Assembly: GCF_900116555.1 (NCBI RefSeq) | Contig: NZ_FPAT01000013.1 | Coordinates: forward strand, 1 to 64,000 | DNA from: Actinopolyspora lacussalsi subsp. righensis | Lineage (GTDB): Bacteria > Actinomycetota > Actinomycetes > Mycobacteriales > Pseudonocardiaceae | Length of the DNA stretch: 64,000 nucleotides | Reading direction: 5' to 3' | Shown here: one piece after another, positions 1-7,952 of the stretch | Layout: every line of letters starts with the position of its first letter | Numbering within the stretch: the stretch's first letter is position 1 | Position numbers and translations under genes: made by a program | The notes under the pieces: generated by a model | The model's input: only the letters and a program-made list of their open reading frames with translations | Told to the model about the DNA's origin: nothing | The model's database searches: none

Positions 1-206
1 AGCGGCCAGCCGATCAACTCCGTGGTGGGTTGTTCGTCGCGGAAGTAGGACTCCAGCCGCAGTGCGGCCAGCCTGCGGGCGGCCGGGCCGCTGCCGCCCG
101 CGTGGCGGGGCCGGTAGCTGACCCGGTTGCCCCAGCCGCCCAGCACGATCGCCGTCCCGGCTAGCACGACGGCGGTGGTCAGCAGCATCGCCGGATGCGT
201 GCTCAC
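1..206 (-). CDS. Small membrane protein, partial (runs off left edge)
   Basis: Reading leftward from a GTG at 206, the frame stays open to the window edge for 68 codons. The first 25 residues form one hydrophobic segment (MLLTTAVVLAGTAIVLGGW), followed by a basic, Gly/Ala-rich stretch, so this looks like a single-pass membrane protein whose C-terminus is outside the window. The GTG overlaps the stop of the upstream 82-aa gene (GTGA), which implies translational coupling. It is the third gene of a small-protein operon starting at 672. I recognise no family. Confidence 0.6.
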   Translation of the reverse strand, partial: MSTHPAMLLTTAVVLAGTAIVLGGWGNRVSYRPRHAGGSGPAARRLAALRLESYFRDEQPTTELIGWP

Positions 207-451
207 TCCGCCTCACCCCGCCTGCGGAACTCGTCCGGGTCGATCGAGCCGGACTCCGGGGGATTGCCGCCGCCGAAGGCCAGCGCGGCGGCGTAGTCAC
301 GCAGCTCGTCGGAGAGCCGCTGCAATATTCCGGCGAGTTCGGCGCACTGCCTCGGGGTGGCCTGCCGGGCCGGAATGTCGTAGGAAGCCTGCTCCAGTTC
401 CCACTGCTCATGGGCCAGCCACATGCCCAACCTGCCCGCATAACTGGTCAC
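203..451 (-). CDS. Small helical protein, cassette paralogue of the gene at 22968
   Basis: An 82-aa protein predicted to be mostly helical, with conserved-looking W/L/A positions (QWELEQASYDIPA, LAGILQRLSDELRDYA) and an acidic, Pro-rich tail. It aligns by eye with the 75-aa protein at 22968-23195 (QWMVDEAAYKLGG, LAEALDELSAALREY), so both are members of the same unnamed actinomycete family. It starts at a GTG that overlaps the stop of the 74-aa gene upstream and ends in an overlap with the next gene. No function is known to me; the context is an operon divergent from an XRE/DUF5753 regulator. Confidence 0.65.
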   Translation of the reverse strand: MTSYAGRLGMWLAHEQWELEQASYDIPARQATPRQCAELAGILQRLSDELRDYAAALAFGGGNPPESGSIDPDEFRRRGEAE

Positions 452-672
452 CGCGACTCACCCCCAACCCGCACCGCCGTAGTGAGCACATCCCGAAGCT
501 CGACGGCCTGCCCGAGTGTCCACACCGTCCGGTGAAACACCGTCGGCGTCTCGATCCGAATCACCTCCGGCGACCACCACGAGATCCACACCAGCAACGA
601 CGACGACCACCCCGACTCGTCGCCACACCACACCCGAACACCCGGATGACGCACCTCGTATCTCTCCGACAC
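448..672 (-). CDS. Small conserved protein, paralogue of the gene at 22753
   Basis: A 74-aa protein, first gene of the leftward operon, with a GTG start. The centre (IRIETPTVFHRTVWTLGQAVELRD) matches by eye the 72-aa protein at 22753-22971 (LTIITPTVYNRTRWSAEQARTLRD), with the shared pattern TPTVxxRTxWxxxQAxxLRD. Small proteins of this type commonly accompany DUF397/XRE cassettes in actinomycetes; I do not know a biochemical function. It is transcribed divergently from the XRE gene at 787, with tandem palindromes in the shared promoter. Confidence 0.65.
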   Translation of the reverse strand: MSERYEVRHPGVRVWCGDESGWSSSLLVWISWWSPEVIRIETPTVFHRTVWTLGQAVELRDVLTTAVRVGGESR

Positions 673-695
673 GGCACAACCACCTTTCTTTCGTT

Positions 696-726
696 TCCGG
701 AGACATAATCAGTCTCCGGAGACATA
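696..726. promoter_or_regulatory. Tandem operator-like repeats between divergent XRE and small-protein genes
   Basis: TCCGGAGACATA occurs twice, at 696-707 and 715-726, 19 bp apart (about two helical turns). The second lies on a perfect 12-bp palindrome GTCTCCGGAGAC (712-723); the first is the near-palindrome GTTTCCGGAGAC. Lying between the divergent starts at 672 and 787, this is a plausible autoregulatory site for the XRE protein. That is inference. Confidence 0.45.
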
Positions 727-786
727 TGTGGCAATCCCTCGATCAGGTGGCAATGAACGAGATGCCGCGGCAGCTAGGCTTGGCGC

Positions 787-1641
787 ATGCCCGGAGACGT
801 GGAGCATCACTCACCGCAGGCTCGATTGCTCGGCGCGGAACTTCGTGAACTGCGCAAAGAAGCCGGTATCCCCGTTCGAGAACTGGCGAAGCGCGTCCAG
901 CTGGGACATGCCGCTGTCTCCCGCTATGAGACAGGAGTTCGTTCGCCCTCCCGCGATCTTCTGGCGCGACTACTGGTGGAGCTTGGCGCTTCCGGCGAGC
1001 GCTACGACGAACTCATGGAGCTACAGCGGCGTGCTTCCGAACCGAACTTGATCGGCGACAGTCGTTCGGGCCTGCACAAGCATCTGCTGAACCTGGCGGA
1101 GTTCGAACGCACAGCCACTCGGATCGTGCACATCGCACCGCTGGTGATCCCCGGGCCGTTGCAGACACGCTCCTATGCCGAAGAGATCATGGCGAGCTTG
1201 TCCGGCGAAGAACGCCACCTCCGAGTCGAACTCCGGATGGCACGCGGCAGCGAGGTACTCAGCACCCGCAAACTCGACGCGATCATCTGCGAACGCGTGC
1301 TGCGCGATGACATCGGCGGGCAGGGAGTGCTCGCCGAACAACTACGCCACCTGGCCACCACGGCATCGAACTCGAACGCCACCATCCGGATACTTCCCGA
1401 ACGACTACAACGCTGGACACTGGCCCACAACGGTTCGTTCGTGCTGTTCGAGTTCCCGAAGGCATCACCGATCATCCACTTGGAACACTACCGTGGCCCC
1501 GCCTTCATCTATGACCAGAAAGACGTTGAGGCATACCGCAAAGCGCTGGATAACCTCACGGACGCCGCCATGAGCCCCGATGAATCACTCCAGCTCATGG
1601 ACACGATCGCGGAACAGACGGAAGGAAACACCCCAGCATGA
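787..1641 (+). CDS. XRE-family regulator with C-terminal DUF5753 domain
   Basis: A 284-aa protein. Residues about 14-70 form an XRE/Cro helix-turn-helix (LGAELRELRKEAGIPVRELA, AAVSRYETGVRSPSRD), and about 100-275 match the DUF5753 region seen in hundreds of streptomycete/pseudonocardial regulators (PLVIPGPLQTRSYAE, ILPERLQRWTLAHNGSFVLF). Such regulators are typically paired with a DUF397 protein, as here: the ATGA at 1638-1641 overlaps the next gene's start. BldB/WhiJ-type pairs of this kind act in development or antibiotic control, but the target of this one is unknown. Confidence 0.88.
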   Translation: MPGDVEHHSPQARLLGAELRELRKEAGIPVRELAKRVQLGHAAVSRYETGVRSPSRDLLARLLVELGASGERYDELMELQRRASEPNLIGDSRSGLHKHLLNLAEFERTATRIVHIAPLVIPGPLQTRSYAEEIMASLSGEERHLRVELRMARGSEVLSTRKLDAIICERVLRDDIGGQGVLAEQLRHLATTASNSNATIRILPERLQRWTLAHNGSFVLFEFPKASPIIHLEHYRGPAFIYDQKDVEAYRKALDNLTDAAMSPDESLQLMDTIAEQTEGNTPA

Positions 1642-1826
1642 CGGCACCGACGAACTGGCGGAAATCCAGCCGTTCCAACCCCAACGACTCCTGCGTCGAA
1701 ATCGGCCGCACGCACGAAGGCGCGGCAGTACGCGACACCAAGGACCGCGCGGCCGGACACTTCACCACCACCGGTCGGCAGTGGTCGGCGTTCATCAACG
1801 CGGTCAAGACCGACCGCTTCGACTGA
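1638..1826 (+). CDS. DUF397 domain protein
   Basis: A 62-aa protein with the DUF397 hallmarks: an N-terminal WRKSSRS, the SCVEIG motif, an AVRDTKD segment and a C-terminal WSAFINAVKTDRFD. The family is restricted to actinomycetes and is encoded next to XRE/DUF5753 regulators, where it is thought to modulate them. It overlaps the regulator gene by 4 nt, so the two are probably translated together. A strong hairpin terminator follows directly. Confidence 0.88.
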   Translation: MTAPTNWRKSSRSNPNDSCVEIGRTHEGAAVRDTKDRAAGHFTTTGRQWSAFINAVKTDRFD

Positions 1827-1845
1827 ACCCCAGCTAACGAACGCA

Positions 1846-1878
1846 GCGCCTCCGGAACAGCACTCCGGAGGCGCTTTT
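1846..1878 (+). terminator. Rho-independent terminator after the XRE/DUF397 pair
   Basis: Perfect 11-bp arms GCGCCTCCGGA (1846-1856) and TCCGGAGGCGC (1864-1874) enclose a 7-nt loop and are followed by TTTT. It sits 20 bp past the DUF397 stop. Confidence 0.85.
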
Positions 1879-1882
1879 GCTA

Positions 1883-2032
1883 TCCAAGTCCCCGCGTGCG
1901 CAGGGCCTACCCAATGAACGCGGGGCTCGGGGGAAACAACCCGGGTCTATCCCCGCGTGCGCGGGGCCTACCGTCGCCCAGCAGTCCGATGTGGCCTACG
2001 GCGAGGTCTATCCCCGCGTGCGCGGGGCCTAC
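1883..2032 (-). CRISPR. Three-repeat CRISPR relic, type I-E-like repeat
   Basis: Two identical 28-bp repeats (1944-1971 and 2005-2032) and a degenerate third copy (1883-1910) are spaced exactly 61 bp apart, giving two 33-nt spacers (1911-1943, 1972-2004). The repeat core CCCCGCGTGCGCGGGG is palindromic, and 28+33 is the type I-E format. Read on the minus strand the repeat begins GTAGGCCCC and ends GGGGATAGACC, like known I-E repeats. The first six bases of the left copy are eroded, as expected for the trailer end if the leader lies to the right. No cas gene is in the window, so this is an orphan or decayed array. Confidence 0.78.
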
Positions 2033-2333
2033 ACTCACTGCGCTGGGATTCTAGCGCGGCGAAGGCGCTGTGAACACCACTCCGTCACACCTCATTGGAC
2101 TGCCCACCGGAACCGACGACCGCGAACGGTGCCAAGCGTACCTATCGGGAGGGGCACCGGTCGCCGCGATACCACAGGGATCAAGCAACGCCGAGGGCAA
2201 TTGGGTGCGGGCCACTCGCGTGCTCCATCGACCGCGCGCTGCCCGAGCCGGCTTCAACTTCGGGGTCAGATTAATCTGTTCGTGAAGCTACTGATAGTGG
2301 GATAATCTGACTCTCAGGGGAGAGAAGGTGCTG
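2033..2333. other. Intergenic region without a supported gene
   Basis: About 300 bp between the CRISPR relic and the antitoxin gene. It should hold the CRISPR leader, if any survives, and the toxin-antitoxin promoter. A short open frame here (2070-2285) has no recognisable features. The right end is AT-rich and carries TAATCTG twice. Confidence 0.5.
2267..2309. promoter_or_regulatory. Candidate antitoxin operator
   Basis: A perfect 12-bp palindrome CAGATTAATCTG lies at 2267-2278, and its half-site TAATCTG recurs at 2303-2309, immediately upstream of the AbrB-type antitoxin gene. Antitoxins of this class usually repress their own operon, so this is a likely autoregulatory site (inference). 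Confidence 0.4.
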
Positions 2334-2807
2334 ATGAGTAGCAAGAAGCCAGCAGGACGTGGAAAACCCAAGTCCGGGTCTGCGGCTCGATCCTACGAGA
2401 ATACGACCGATGAGCCGGATACTTCACTGCCGGGGAATAAGAGCTCGGCTGCCGGGCAGAATTCAGATTCGTCTGGCGCAGAGTCGTCGAACGCCCATCA
2501 TGCTGAACCCGTCGAACGTGTGCGCGCCTCAGTGCGAGGCCGTCGCCAGGTGACGTTGCCGGAGAGCGTAGCCAAGGTGCTGGGAGTGGCTGAGGGTGAC
2601 GATCTCGAATTTACGATCGACGAGAGCGGAACGATCACAGTGCGCGGCTGGACCAGCATCCCCACGGATCAACGATGGTTCTGGACTCCGGAATGGCAGG
2701 CCGGGGAAGCCGAAGCGGATCAACAGATCGCCAACGGGGAGGTCTCCAGGGGGTTCACCAGCGCCGCCGAGATGTTCGCCGACATCGACAACGACGAGGA
2801 TGTGTGA
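2334..2807 (+). CDS. AbrB/MazE-type antitoxin with long disordered N-terminus
   Basis: A 157-aa protein from ATG 2334, chosen because GAAGG lies 5 nt upstream; an in-frame GTG at 2328 is also possible. Residues 1-60 are Ser/Gly/Glu-rich and probably disordered. From about residue 63 there is a SpoVT/AbrB swapped-hairpin domain: VRGRRQVTLPESVAKVLGV, GDDLEFTIDESGTITV. The C-terminal 45 residues (FWTPEWQAGEAEADQQIANG, FTSAAEMFADID) would be the toxin-binding segment. The stop overlaps the GTG of the toxin gene, the classic antitoxin-first arrangement. The N-terminal extension is longer than in most AbrB antitoxins. Confidence 0.8.
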   Translation: MSSKKPAGRGKPKSGSAARSYENTTDEPDTSLPGNKSSAAGQNSDSSGAESSNAHHAEPVERVRASVRGRRQVTLPESVAKVLGVAEGDDLEFTIDESGTITVRGWTSIPTDQRWFWTPEWQAGEAEADQQIANGEVSRGFTSAAEMFADIDNDEDV

Positions 2808-3112
2808 CCCCCTTGGCTGAAGTCAAGCGGACGTCTCGATTCGAGAAGGACTTCAAGAAACTCACTCGTGAACAGCGCCGCACCTTTCAACACGTGCTCG
2901 ATACGAAGTTTCTCCCTGCTCTTGATCAGTCGCCACCGAGCTTCCCGCCGTCGCTACGAGTGAAGCGTGTTCATGGCACCAACCGCGTATTTGAGATGAC
3001 TTGGGACGGAGACGGGCGAATGACCTGGCAGTACGAGCTCGAACAAGCACCCGGCGTCACCACGGTGATTCTGCGTCGAGTCGGCACCCACGACATTTTC
3101 GGTGCCCCGTAA
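2804..3112 (+). CDS. RelE/YafQ-type toxin
   Basis: A 102-aa basic protein from the GTG at 2804, whose GTGA overlaps the antitoxin stop. Features of the RelE/ParE fold are visible: N-terminal KRTSRFEKDFKKLTREQR helix pair, the strand FEMTWDGDGRMTWQYE, and the C-terminal VTTVILRRVGTHDIF. The last segment resembles the YafQ/mRNA-interferase end, where a histidine/aspartate near the C-terminus is functional. It would cleave ribosome-bound mRNA if free of the antitoxin. Family assignment rests on reading the motifs; a ParE-type gyrase poison is the alternative. Confidence 0.72.
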   Translation: MTPLAEVKRTSRFEKDFKKLTREQRRTFQHVLDTKFLPALDQSPPSFPPSLRVKRVHGTNRVFEMTWDGDGRMTWQYELEQAPGVTTVILRRVGTHDIFGAP

Positions 3113-3140
3113 ACCCAGGCGGGTGACTTGAACACACGAA

Positions 3141-3163
3141 GACTTCCCGCGAAGTCGCCGCGT
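3141..3163. repeat. Degenerate copy of the TTTCTCGCGAAA palindrome
   Basis: GACTTCCCGCGAAGTC followed by GCCGCG, between the convergent toxin and siderophore-interacting genes. The weakest member of the family described under 17830. Confidence 0.4.
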
Positions 3164-3314
3164 CGCGGTGCTCGGCGACCGCGATGCCCGACCGGCCGCG
3201 AGGTGTACGGCCGGGCATGAACTCCGTGCGAGACCAATAAAACCCGAGAGCAGCTACCCCGAAGCGACACCCCTTCGGCAGCCCCACGACGGCAGGCTTT
3301 CAGCGACGCCCCCG

Positions 3315-4340
3315 TCAGCAGCGACCCTGGCGCCAGTAGCCCATGAACGCCACCGAGCCGCGCGGCACGCCGTAGCCCTGCACGGTCATTCGGCGCAGCC
3401 GCTTGATGACACCGGCCTCACCCGCGAGCCAGCCGTAGAGCTCACCGTTCGCGATGTCGAGGCTCTCGTCGTAGGCCGGATCCTGGTGCTGACTACCCGG
3501 GATCTCCCAGAGCAGGTAGTTGTCGACGTCGACGTCCTCCAGCGCGGCGATCGCCTCGCTCGCGGCGGGGCAGCCGTCCGCCTTCGGCGCGGCGCACAGC
3601 TCTCCCAGCGCGGTTTCGAGCGCCTGCTCCAGCAGCTCACCGTGCTCGCTGCCCGCGATGTCGCGCGGCAGCCACCGGATCTCGACCCCACTCGGAACGT
3701 GCTCCCAGGCCTGGATGTCGGCCTCGCTGGGCACCTCCAGGCAGGCTATCCCCCGCGAATCGGCGGGCAGTGATTCCAGGATGGCCGCCACCGCCGGGAT
3801 CGCGGTCTCGTCCCCCGCCAGCAGCAACCGCCGCGCGGTCGCGGGCGGGCACCACTCGCAGCCCCACATCCTGCCGGAACCGGGACGGTCGGGACCGAGG
3901 ATCGCCACCCGGTCGCCGATGCGGGCGCCGCTCGCCCAGGCGGAGGCCGGTCCGCTGGCTTCCTCGCCAGAGCCGTGCAACACGAAGTCGATGTCCATCT
4001 CCGCGCGCTCGGGGCGGAACGACCGAACCGTGTAGGTCCGCATGGTCGGCCGGATCTCCTCCGGCATGGCCTGCCAGGTCGGATACCAGTCGTGGCCGTC
4101 CGGCACGTCGGCCACCGTCCGACCCGGACGGGGCAGCATCAGCTTGATGCGCTGGTCGACGCCACCGGCACCGAAGGAGCGCAGTCCCTCACCCGAGAAG
4201 GTGAGCCGCACGAAATTGGGACTCAGCCGCTGCCTACCGGCCACCTCGACGGTGTAGACCCGGGACTCGGGCCTGGCGGTCTTTTCGGATCGTGTGCTCG
4301 CGGGCGCCGCGGCACTTACCGTCCCGGTAGCAGTGGCCAT
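3315..4340 (-). CDS. Siderophore-interacting protein (FAD-dependent ferric-siderophore reductase)
   Basis: A 341-aa SIP/ViuB-family flavoprotein. An N-terminal ferredoxin-reductase-like beta barrel carries the FAD motif MRTYTVRSF; a middle NAD(P)H domain (LLAGDETAIPAVAAILESLP) and the C-terminal LWEIPGSQHQDPAY and GYWRQGRC follow. Members reduce ferric siderophores in the cytoplasm to release iron. The start is ATG 4340, seven residues inside the longest frame, because GGGAGG lies 6 nt before it. Upstream are two DmdR/IdeR-type iron boxes, so the gene should be repressed by iron. No siderophore transporter gene is next to it in this window. Confidence 0.93.
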   Translation of the reverse strand: MATATGTVSAAAPASTRSEKTARPESRVYTVEVAGRQRLSPNFVRLTFSGEGLRSFGAGGVDQRIKLMLPRPGRTVADVPDGHDWYPTWQAMPEEIRPTMRTYTVRSFRPERAEMDIDFVLHGSGEEASGPASAWASGARIGDRVAILGPDRPGSGRMWGCEWCPPATARRLLLAGDETAIPAVAAILESLPADSRGIACLEVPSEADIQAWEHVPSGVEIRWLPRDIAGSEHGELLEQALETALGELCAAPKADGCPAASEAIAALEDVDVDNYLLWEIPGSQHQDPAYDESLDIANGELYGWLAGEAGVIKRLRRMTVQGYGVPRGSVAFMGYWRQGRC

Positions 4341-4375
4341 ACCGTTCCTCCCAATCACGAGATACGGTGCTTCGG

Positions 4376-4414
4376 TGAGGCTAGCCTACGCTTCTCCGGT
4401 AAGGTTAGCCTACA
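4376..4414 (-). promoter_or_regulatory. Two iron boxes (IdeR/DmdR1-type)
   Basis: On the gene's strand the promoter carries GTAGGCTAACCTTACC and, 22 bp downstream, GTAGGCTAGCCTCACC; the core AGGCTAGCCT (4378-4387) is a perfect palindrome. Both match the actinobacterial iron-box consensus TTAGGTTAGSCTAACCTAA well. They lie 35-75 bp before the start of the siderophore-interacting gene. Confidence 0.8.
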
Positions 4415-4604
4415 CTCATCCAGTTGACGACAGGTGATCGAGCGTGTCGCACGACACATCTCGAAAGCACCACCCCGGCAGCGGGATGAACCGCACCACG
4501 TTCGCCCCCGAAACGGGGACGGGCGCCCCGGAACCGCGACGGGCCCGGCCGCGTCCCAACCTTCGAGGCCCACCGACGAGAACCAACCGCACGGGAGCGC
4601 CCTG

Positions 4605-5300
4605 ATGTACGTGGAGGACACCGGTTCGGGAGACGGCGACATCCGGATCGACATCGCCGATACCGAGTACACCGCCGAGGCCAACTACGACCTGAACGAC
4701 GACGGCGTGGACGAGACCGTCGCGGTGCTGACCGATGACGGCTTCCTCGCCTACACCGACTCGGACGCCGACGGCGAGGCCGACGTGATGCGCGGCATCG
4801 ACGAGCGGGGCAACGTGGTCGAGCAGGCACGCTACGACGAGGCGACGGGCGAGTGGACCCGTGAGAGCCCCGACGACTCGCCGGTCCGCGAGCGGAACGG
4901 CGGGAGCGAGGGCCGATCGATGGTCGTGGACACCCCGCAGGGGGACCGCGAGGTCGGCCCGCCCACCGAGGACACCAACAACGACGGCAGGGCGGACACC
5001 GCGATCGTCGACACCGAGCACGGCCAGATGATGGTCACCGATGCCGACGGGGACGGCTCCGCCGACCAGATGGTCGAGATCAGCGACTCCGGCGAGGTGA
5101 CCGTCGCCAAGCACACCGGCGACGGGGAGTGGACCGTGGTCGAGCAGGGCCGGGTCGACGGCCAGGGACAGCAGGCGGGGCAGCAGCGCTCCTTCGAGGT
5201 CAGCGGCACCGAGGACTGGCTGTGGAACGGCGAGGAACGGGAGGGAACCGGCCGCGGTGACGCGAGCACCGATCCGGGCGACGACTCGTTCTGGGTCTGA
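4605..5300 (+). CDS. Acidic DUF6802-like protein with repeated DxDxDG motifs
   Basis: A 231-aa, very acidic protein. It contains several DxNxDG/DxDxDG calcium-loop-like motifs (DLNDDGVDE, DSDADGEADVM, DTNNDGRADT, DADGDGSADQM), each followed by a beta-rich segment, so the protein looks like tandem copies of one module. This matches what I know as DUF6802 proteins of Pseudonocardiales, of unknown function. ATG 4605 is preferred because GGGAGC precedes it and the upstream extension is low-complexity and basic. No signal peptide is visible. The loops resemble EF-hand/dockerin metal sites, but metal binding is inference. Confidence 0.7.
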   Translation: MYVEDTGSGDGDIRIDIADTEYTAEANYDLNDDGVDETVAVLTDDGFLAYTDSDADGEADVMRGIDERGNVVEQARYDEATGEWTRESPDDSPVRERNGGSEGRSMVVDTPQGDREVGPPTEDTNNDGRADTAIVDTEHGQMMVTDADGDGSADQMVEISDSGEVTVAKHTGDGEWTVVEQGRVDGQGQQAGQQRSFEVSGTEDWLWNGEEREGTGRGDASTDPGDDSFWV

Positions 5301-5731
5301 GGCGCACGCCGCGCGGAATGCGCCCCGGATTACCCGAAGCGGAACCCGAAGCCAATAACACGAATGGCGGCAATTCGGATCGAAATGTGTTCCGGAACAC
5401 ATCCGATTTCCGCGGGCTCGCTCGTGAAAATCATCCGAACGAGCGAGTCCGCGAGGTTCGACGACGGAAAACATCGATCCAGCACCCCTCGAAACAGACG
5501 GATTTCCGCGACACCCCGTCATCTGAATCGATTCCCTTATCGTTCCTGTGAGGGAAGTGACAGGGCTGATCTCCGCCAACCCCGGCACCTCCGGTTAGCC
5601 TCGGTGCATCCCCAAATGCAGCTCCGTCCGGATTTCCGGGCGGAGCGAAGCATTTTTGAAAGCTCCGCCGGCCACGCGTCGGCGGGAGGAGAGAATCCGG
5701 GCTGTGGCGCCCAGTCAGGAGACACGACGCG
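5301..5731. other. Intergenic region upstream of pckG
   Basis: 430 bp with no supported gene, AT-richer than its surroundings. It holds an 18-bp perfect palindrome (5385-5402) and presumably the pckG promoter. Confidence 0.6.
5385..5402. promoter_or_regulatory. 18-bp perfect palindrome upstream of pckG
   Basis: ATGTGTTCCGGAACACAT is perfectly self-complementary. It is 330 bp before pckG and 85 bp after the acidic protein gene. An operator for a gluconeogenic regulator or a 3' hairpin are both possible. Confidence 0.4.
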
Positions 5732-7561
5732 ATGACCGCTCTGACCATCCCCGGTCTCGACCAGGCACCCGTGAATCACGAACGCCTGCTGTCCTGGGTA
5801 CGTGAGGTAGCGGAGCTGACCACGCCCGAGCAGGTCGTATGGTGCGACGGATCGCAGCAGGAATGGGAACGGCTGACCAACCGACTGGTCGAGGCCGGCA
5901 CCTTCAAGCGTCTGGACGAGTCGAAGAAGCCCGAGTCGTTCTGGACGGCCTCCGATCCCACCGACGTCGCCCGGGTCGAGGAGCGGACTTTCATCTGCTC
6001 CCGGGAGAAGAAGGACGCCGGGGTCACCAACAACTGGATGGACCCCGACCAGATGAAGGCCACCATGACCGAGCTCTACCGGGGCTGCATGCGTGGTCGC
6101 ACGATGTACGTCGTCCCGTTCTGCATGGGCCCGGTGGAGGCCGAGCCGCCCAGGCTCGGCGTGGAGATCACCGACTCCGAGTACGTCGTGGTGTCCATGC
6201 ACATCATGACGCGGATGGGTGACCGCGTGCTGGAGCGGTTCTCCGAGAGCGAGGACGTGGAGTTCGTGCCCGCACTGCACTCGGTGGGTGCGCCGCTCGA
6301 ACCCGGTCAGGAGGACTCCCCCTGGCCGTGCAACGAGATCAAGTACATCACGCACTTCCCCGAGGAGCGGCTGATCTGGAGCTTCGGCTCCGGCTACGGG
6401 GGCAACGCGCTGCTGGGCAAGAAGTGCTACTCGCTGCGCATCGCCTCCGCGATGGCCCGTGACGAGGGCTGGCTCGCCGAGCACATGCTGATCCTGAAGC
6501 TGATCTCGCCCGAGAACAAGGTCTACTACGTGGCAGCGGCCTTCCCCTCGGCGTGCGGCAAGACCAACCTGGCGATGCTGGAGCCGACCATCCCGGGCTG
6601 GCGCGTGGAGACCCTCGGCGACGACATCGCCTGGATGCGGTTCGGCGAGGACGGCAGGCTCTACGCGGTCAACCCGGAGGCGGGCTTCTTCGGTGTCGCG
6701 CCGGGCACCAACTGGAAGACCAACCCGAACGCGATGCGCACCATCGAGCGGGGCAACTCCATCTTCACCAACGTCGCGCTGACCGACGACGACGACGTGT
6801 GGTGGGAGGAGATGGAGGACCAGCCGGAGCACCTGACCGACTGGAAGCGGCAGGACTGGACGCCCGACTCGGACGAGAAGGCCGCCCACCCGAACTCCCG
6901 CTACTGCACGCCGATGTCGCAGTGCCCGATCCTGGCTCCCGAGTGGGACGACCCGCAGGGCGTGCCGATCTCGGCGATCCTGTTCGGCGGCAGGCGCAAG
7001 ACCACGATCCCGCTGGTCAACGAGGCCTTCGACTGGCAGCACGGGGTCTTCATGGGCGCCACGCTGTCCTCGGAGAAGACGGCCGCCGCGGCGGGCAAGG
7101 TCGGCGAGGTGCGCCGCGACCCGATGGCGATGCTGCCGTTCATCGGTTACAACGTCGGCGACTACTTCCAGCACTGGGTGAACATGGGCAAGGAGGCCGA
7201 CGCCTCCAAGATGCCCAGCATCTACTACGTCAACTGGTTCCGCAGGGACCCCTCGGGCAAGAAGATCGTCTGGCCCGGGTTCGGCGAGAACTGCCGGGTG
7301 CTGAAGTGGATCGTGGACCGGCTGGAGGGCAACGTCGCCGCCGACGAGACCGCCATCGGCCGGGTTCCCACCGCGGACCAGCTCGACCTCGGCGGGCTCG
7401 ACGCCACCCGTGAGGAGATCGACCAGTCCCTCGAGGTGAGCCTGCCGGAGTGGCGCGAGGAGCTGCCGCTGATCGAGGAGTGGTTCGACACGATCGGCGA
7501 CGACCTGCCCACCTCGATGCGCGACGAGCTGGAGGCGCTCAAGCAGCGCATCGGTGAGTGA
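5732..7561 (+). CDS. pckG: Phosphoenolpyruvate carboxykinase (GTP)
   Basis: 609 aa, the normal length for the GTP-dependent enzyme, which converts oxaloacetate plus GTP to PEP and CO2 in the first step of gluconeogenesis. Diagnostic motifs are present in order: the P-loop with the catalytic cysteine ([12 protein letters not shown], about 272-283), the kinase-2 motif (TLGDDIAWM), the guanine-binding strand ([12 protein letters not shown]) and WQHGVFMGA. The ATG is 11 nt after AGGAG. A 21-bp-arm hairpin follows the stop. It is transcribed alone, with a long upstream region that probably carries its regulation. Confidence 0.97.
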   Translation: MTALTIPGLDQAPVNHERLLSWVREVAELTTPEQVVWCDGSQQEWERLTNRLVEAGTFKRLDESKKPESFWTASDPTDVARVEERTFICSREKKDAGVTNNWMDPDQMKATMTELYRGCMRGRTMYVVPFCMGPVEAEPPRLGVEITDSEYVVVSMHIMTRMGDRVLERFSESEDVEFVPALHSVGAPLEPGQEDSPWPCNEIKYITHFPEERLIWSFGSGYGGNALLGKKCYSLRIASAMARDEGWLAEHMLILKLISPENKVYYVAAAFPSACGKTNLAMLEPTIPGWRVETLGDDIAWMRFGEDGRLYAVNPEAGFFGVAPGTNWKTNPNAMRTIERGNSIFTNVALTDDDDVWWEEMEDQPEHLTDWKRQDWTPDSDEKAAHPNSRYCTPMSQCPILAPEWDDPQGVPISAILFGGRRKTTIPLVNEAFDWQHGVFMGATLSSEKTAAAAGKVGEVRRDPMAMLPFIGYNVGDYFQHWVNMGKEADASKMPSIYYVNWFRRDPSGKKIVWPGFGENCRVLKWIVDRLEGNVAADETAIGRVPTADQLDLGGLDATREEIDQSLEVSLPEWREELPLIEEWFDTIGDDLPTSMRDELEALKQRIGE

Positions 7562-7952
7562 CGCTACGACGACGTCTCGCGAATCCGAGGGGTGTCGAGA
7601 TTCCGTTCTCCGGAATGTCGACACCCCTCGGGTCACTCAGCGCATTGCGCGAATCGAATTCATTCGAAAAACGCCCCCGAAAGCGTGATTCGACACGCGC
7701 CGGTAAATGCATCGAAAACCCTCGATCGTGTTCAATCGTGGATATTTTCACGACCCCACGGTCGAACGGAACGCACCGAAGCGGCCACGAGCGGCACAAA
7801 CGAGGGCGACTGATCCCTCGATCCGTTCGCACTGCGTAGGAACACTCAGGGTCACTCGCGTAGGAATTGATTGGCCGGAACCGGACAAACCGGTGCACAC
7901 TCGGACACGTCCGAGGAAAACCGGAAAGCCTGCACACCCCGGGAGGTGTGTC
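7562..7952. other. Intergenic region between pckG and a small membrane-protein gene
   Basis: Apart from the terminator at its left end I see no gene. The middle (7650-7760) is AT-richer. A short imperfect palindrome CTCGGACACGTCCGAG (7900-7915) lies 40 bp before the next start. Confidence 0.5.
7585..7631 (+). terminator. Long hairpin terminator after pckG
   Basis: Arms 7585-7605 and 7611-7631 are 21 bp with a single mismatch around a 5-nt loop (core CCGAGGGGTGTCGA). There is no T-run, as is common for actinomycete terminators. Confidence 0.75.

Noticed and set aside
5537-7636. A 699-aa open frame on the minus strand across pckG
   Set aside because: It is the antisense shadow of pckG; its sequence is His/Arg/Val/Leu-rich with no family motif, while the plus strand is an unmistakable PEP carboxykinase.
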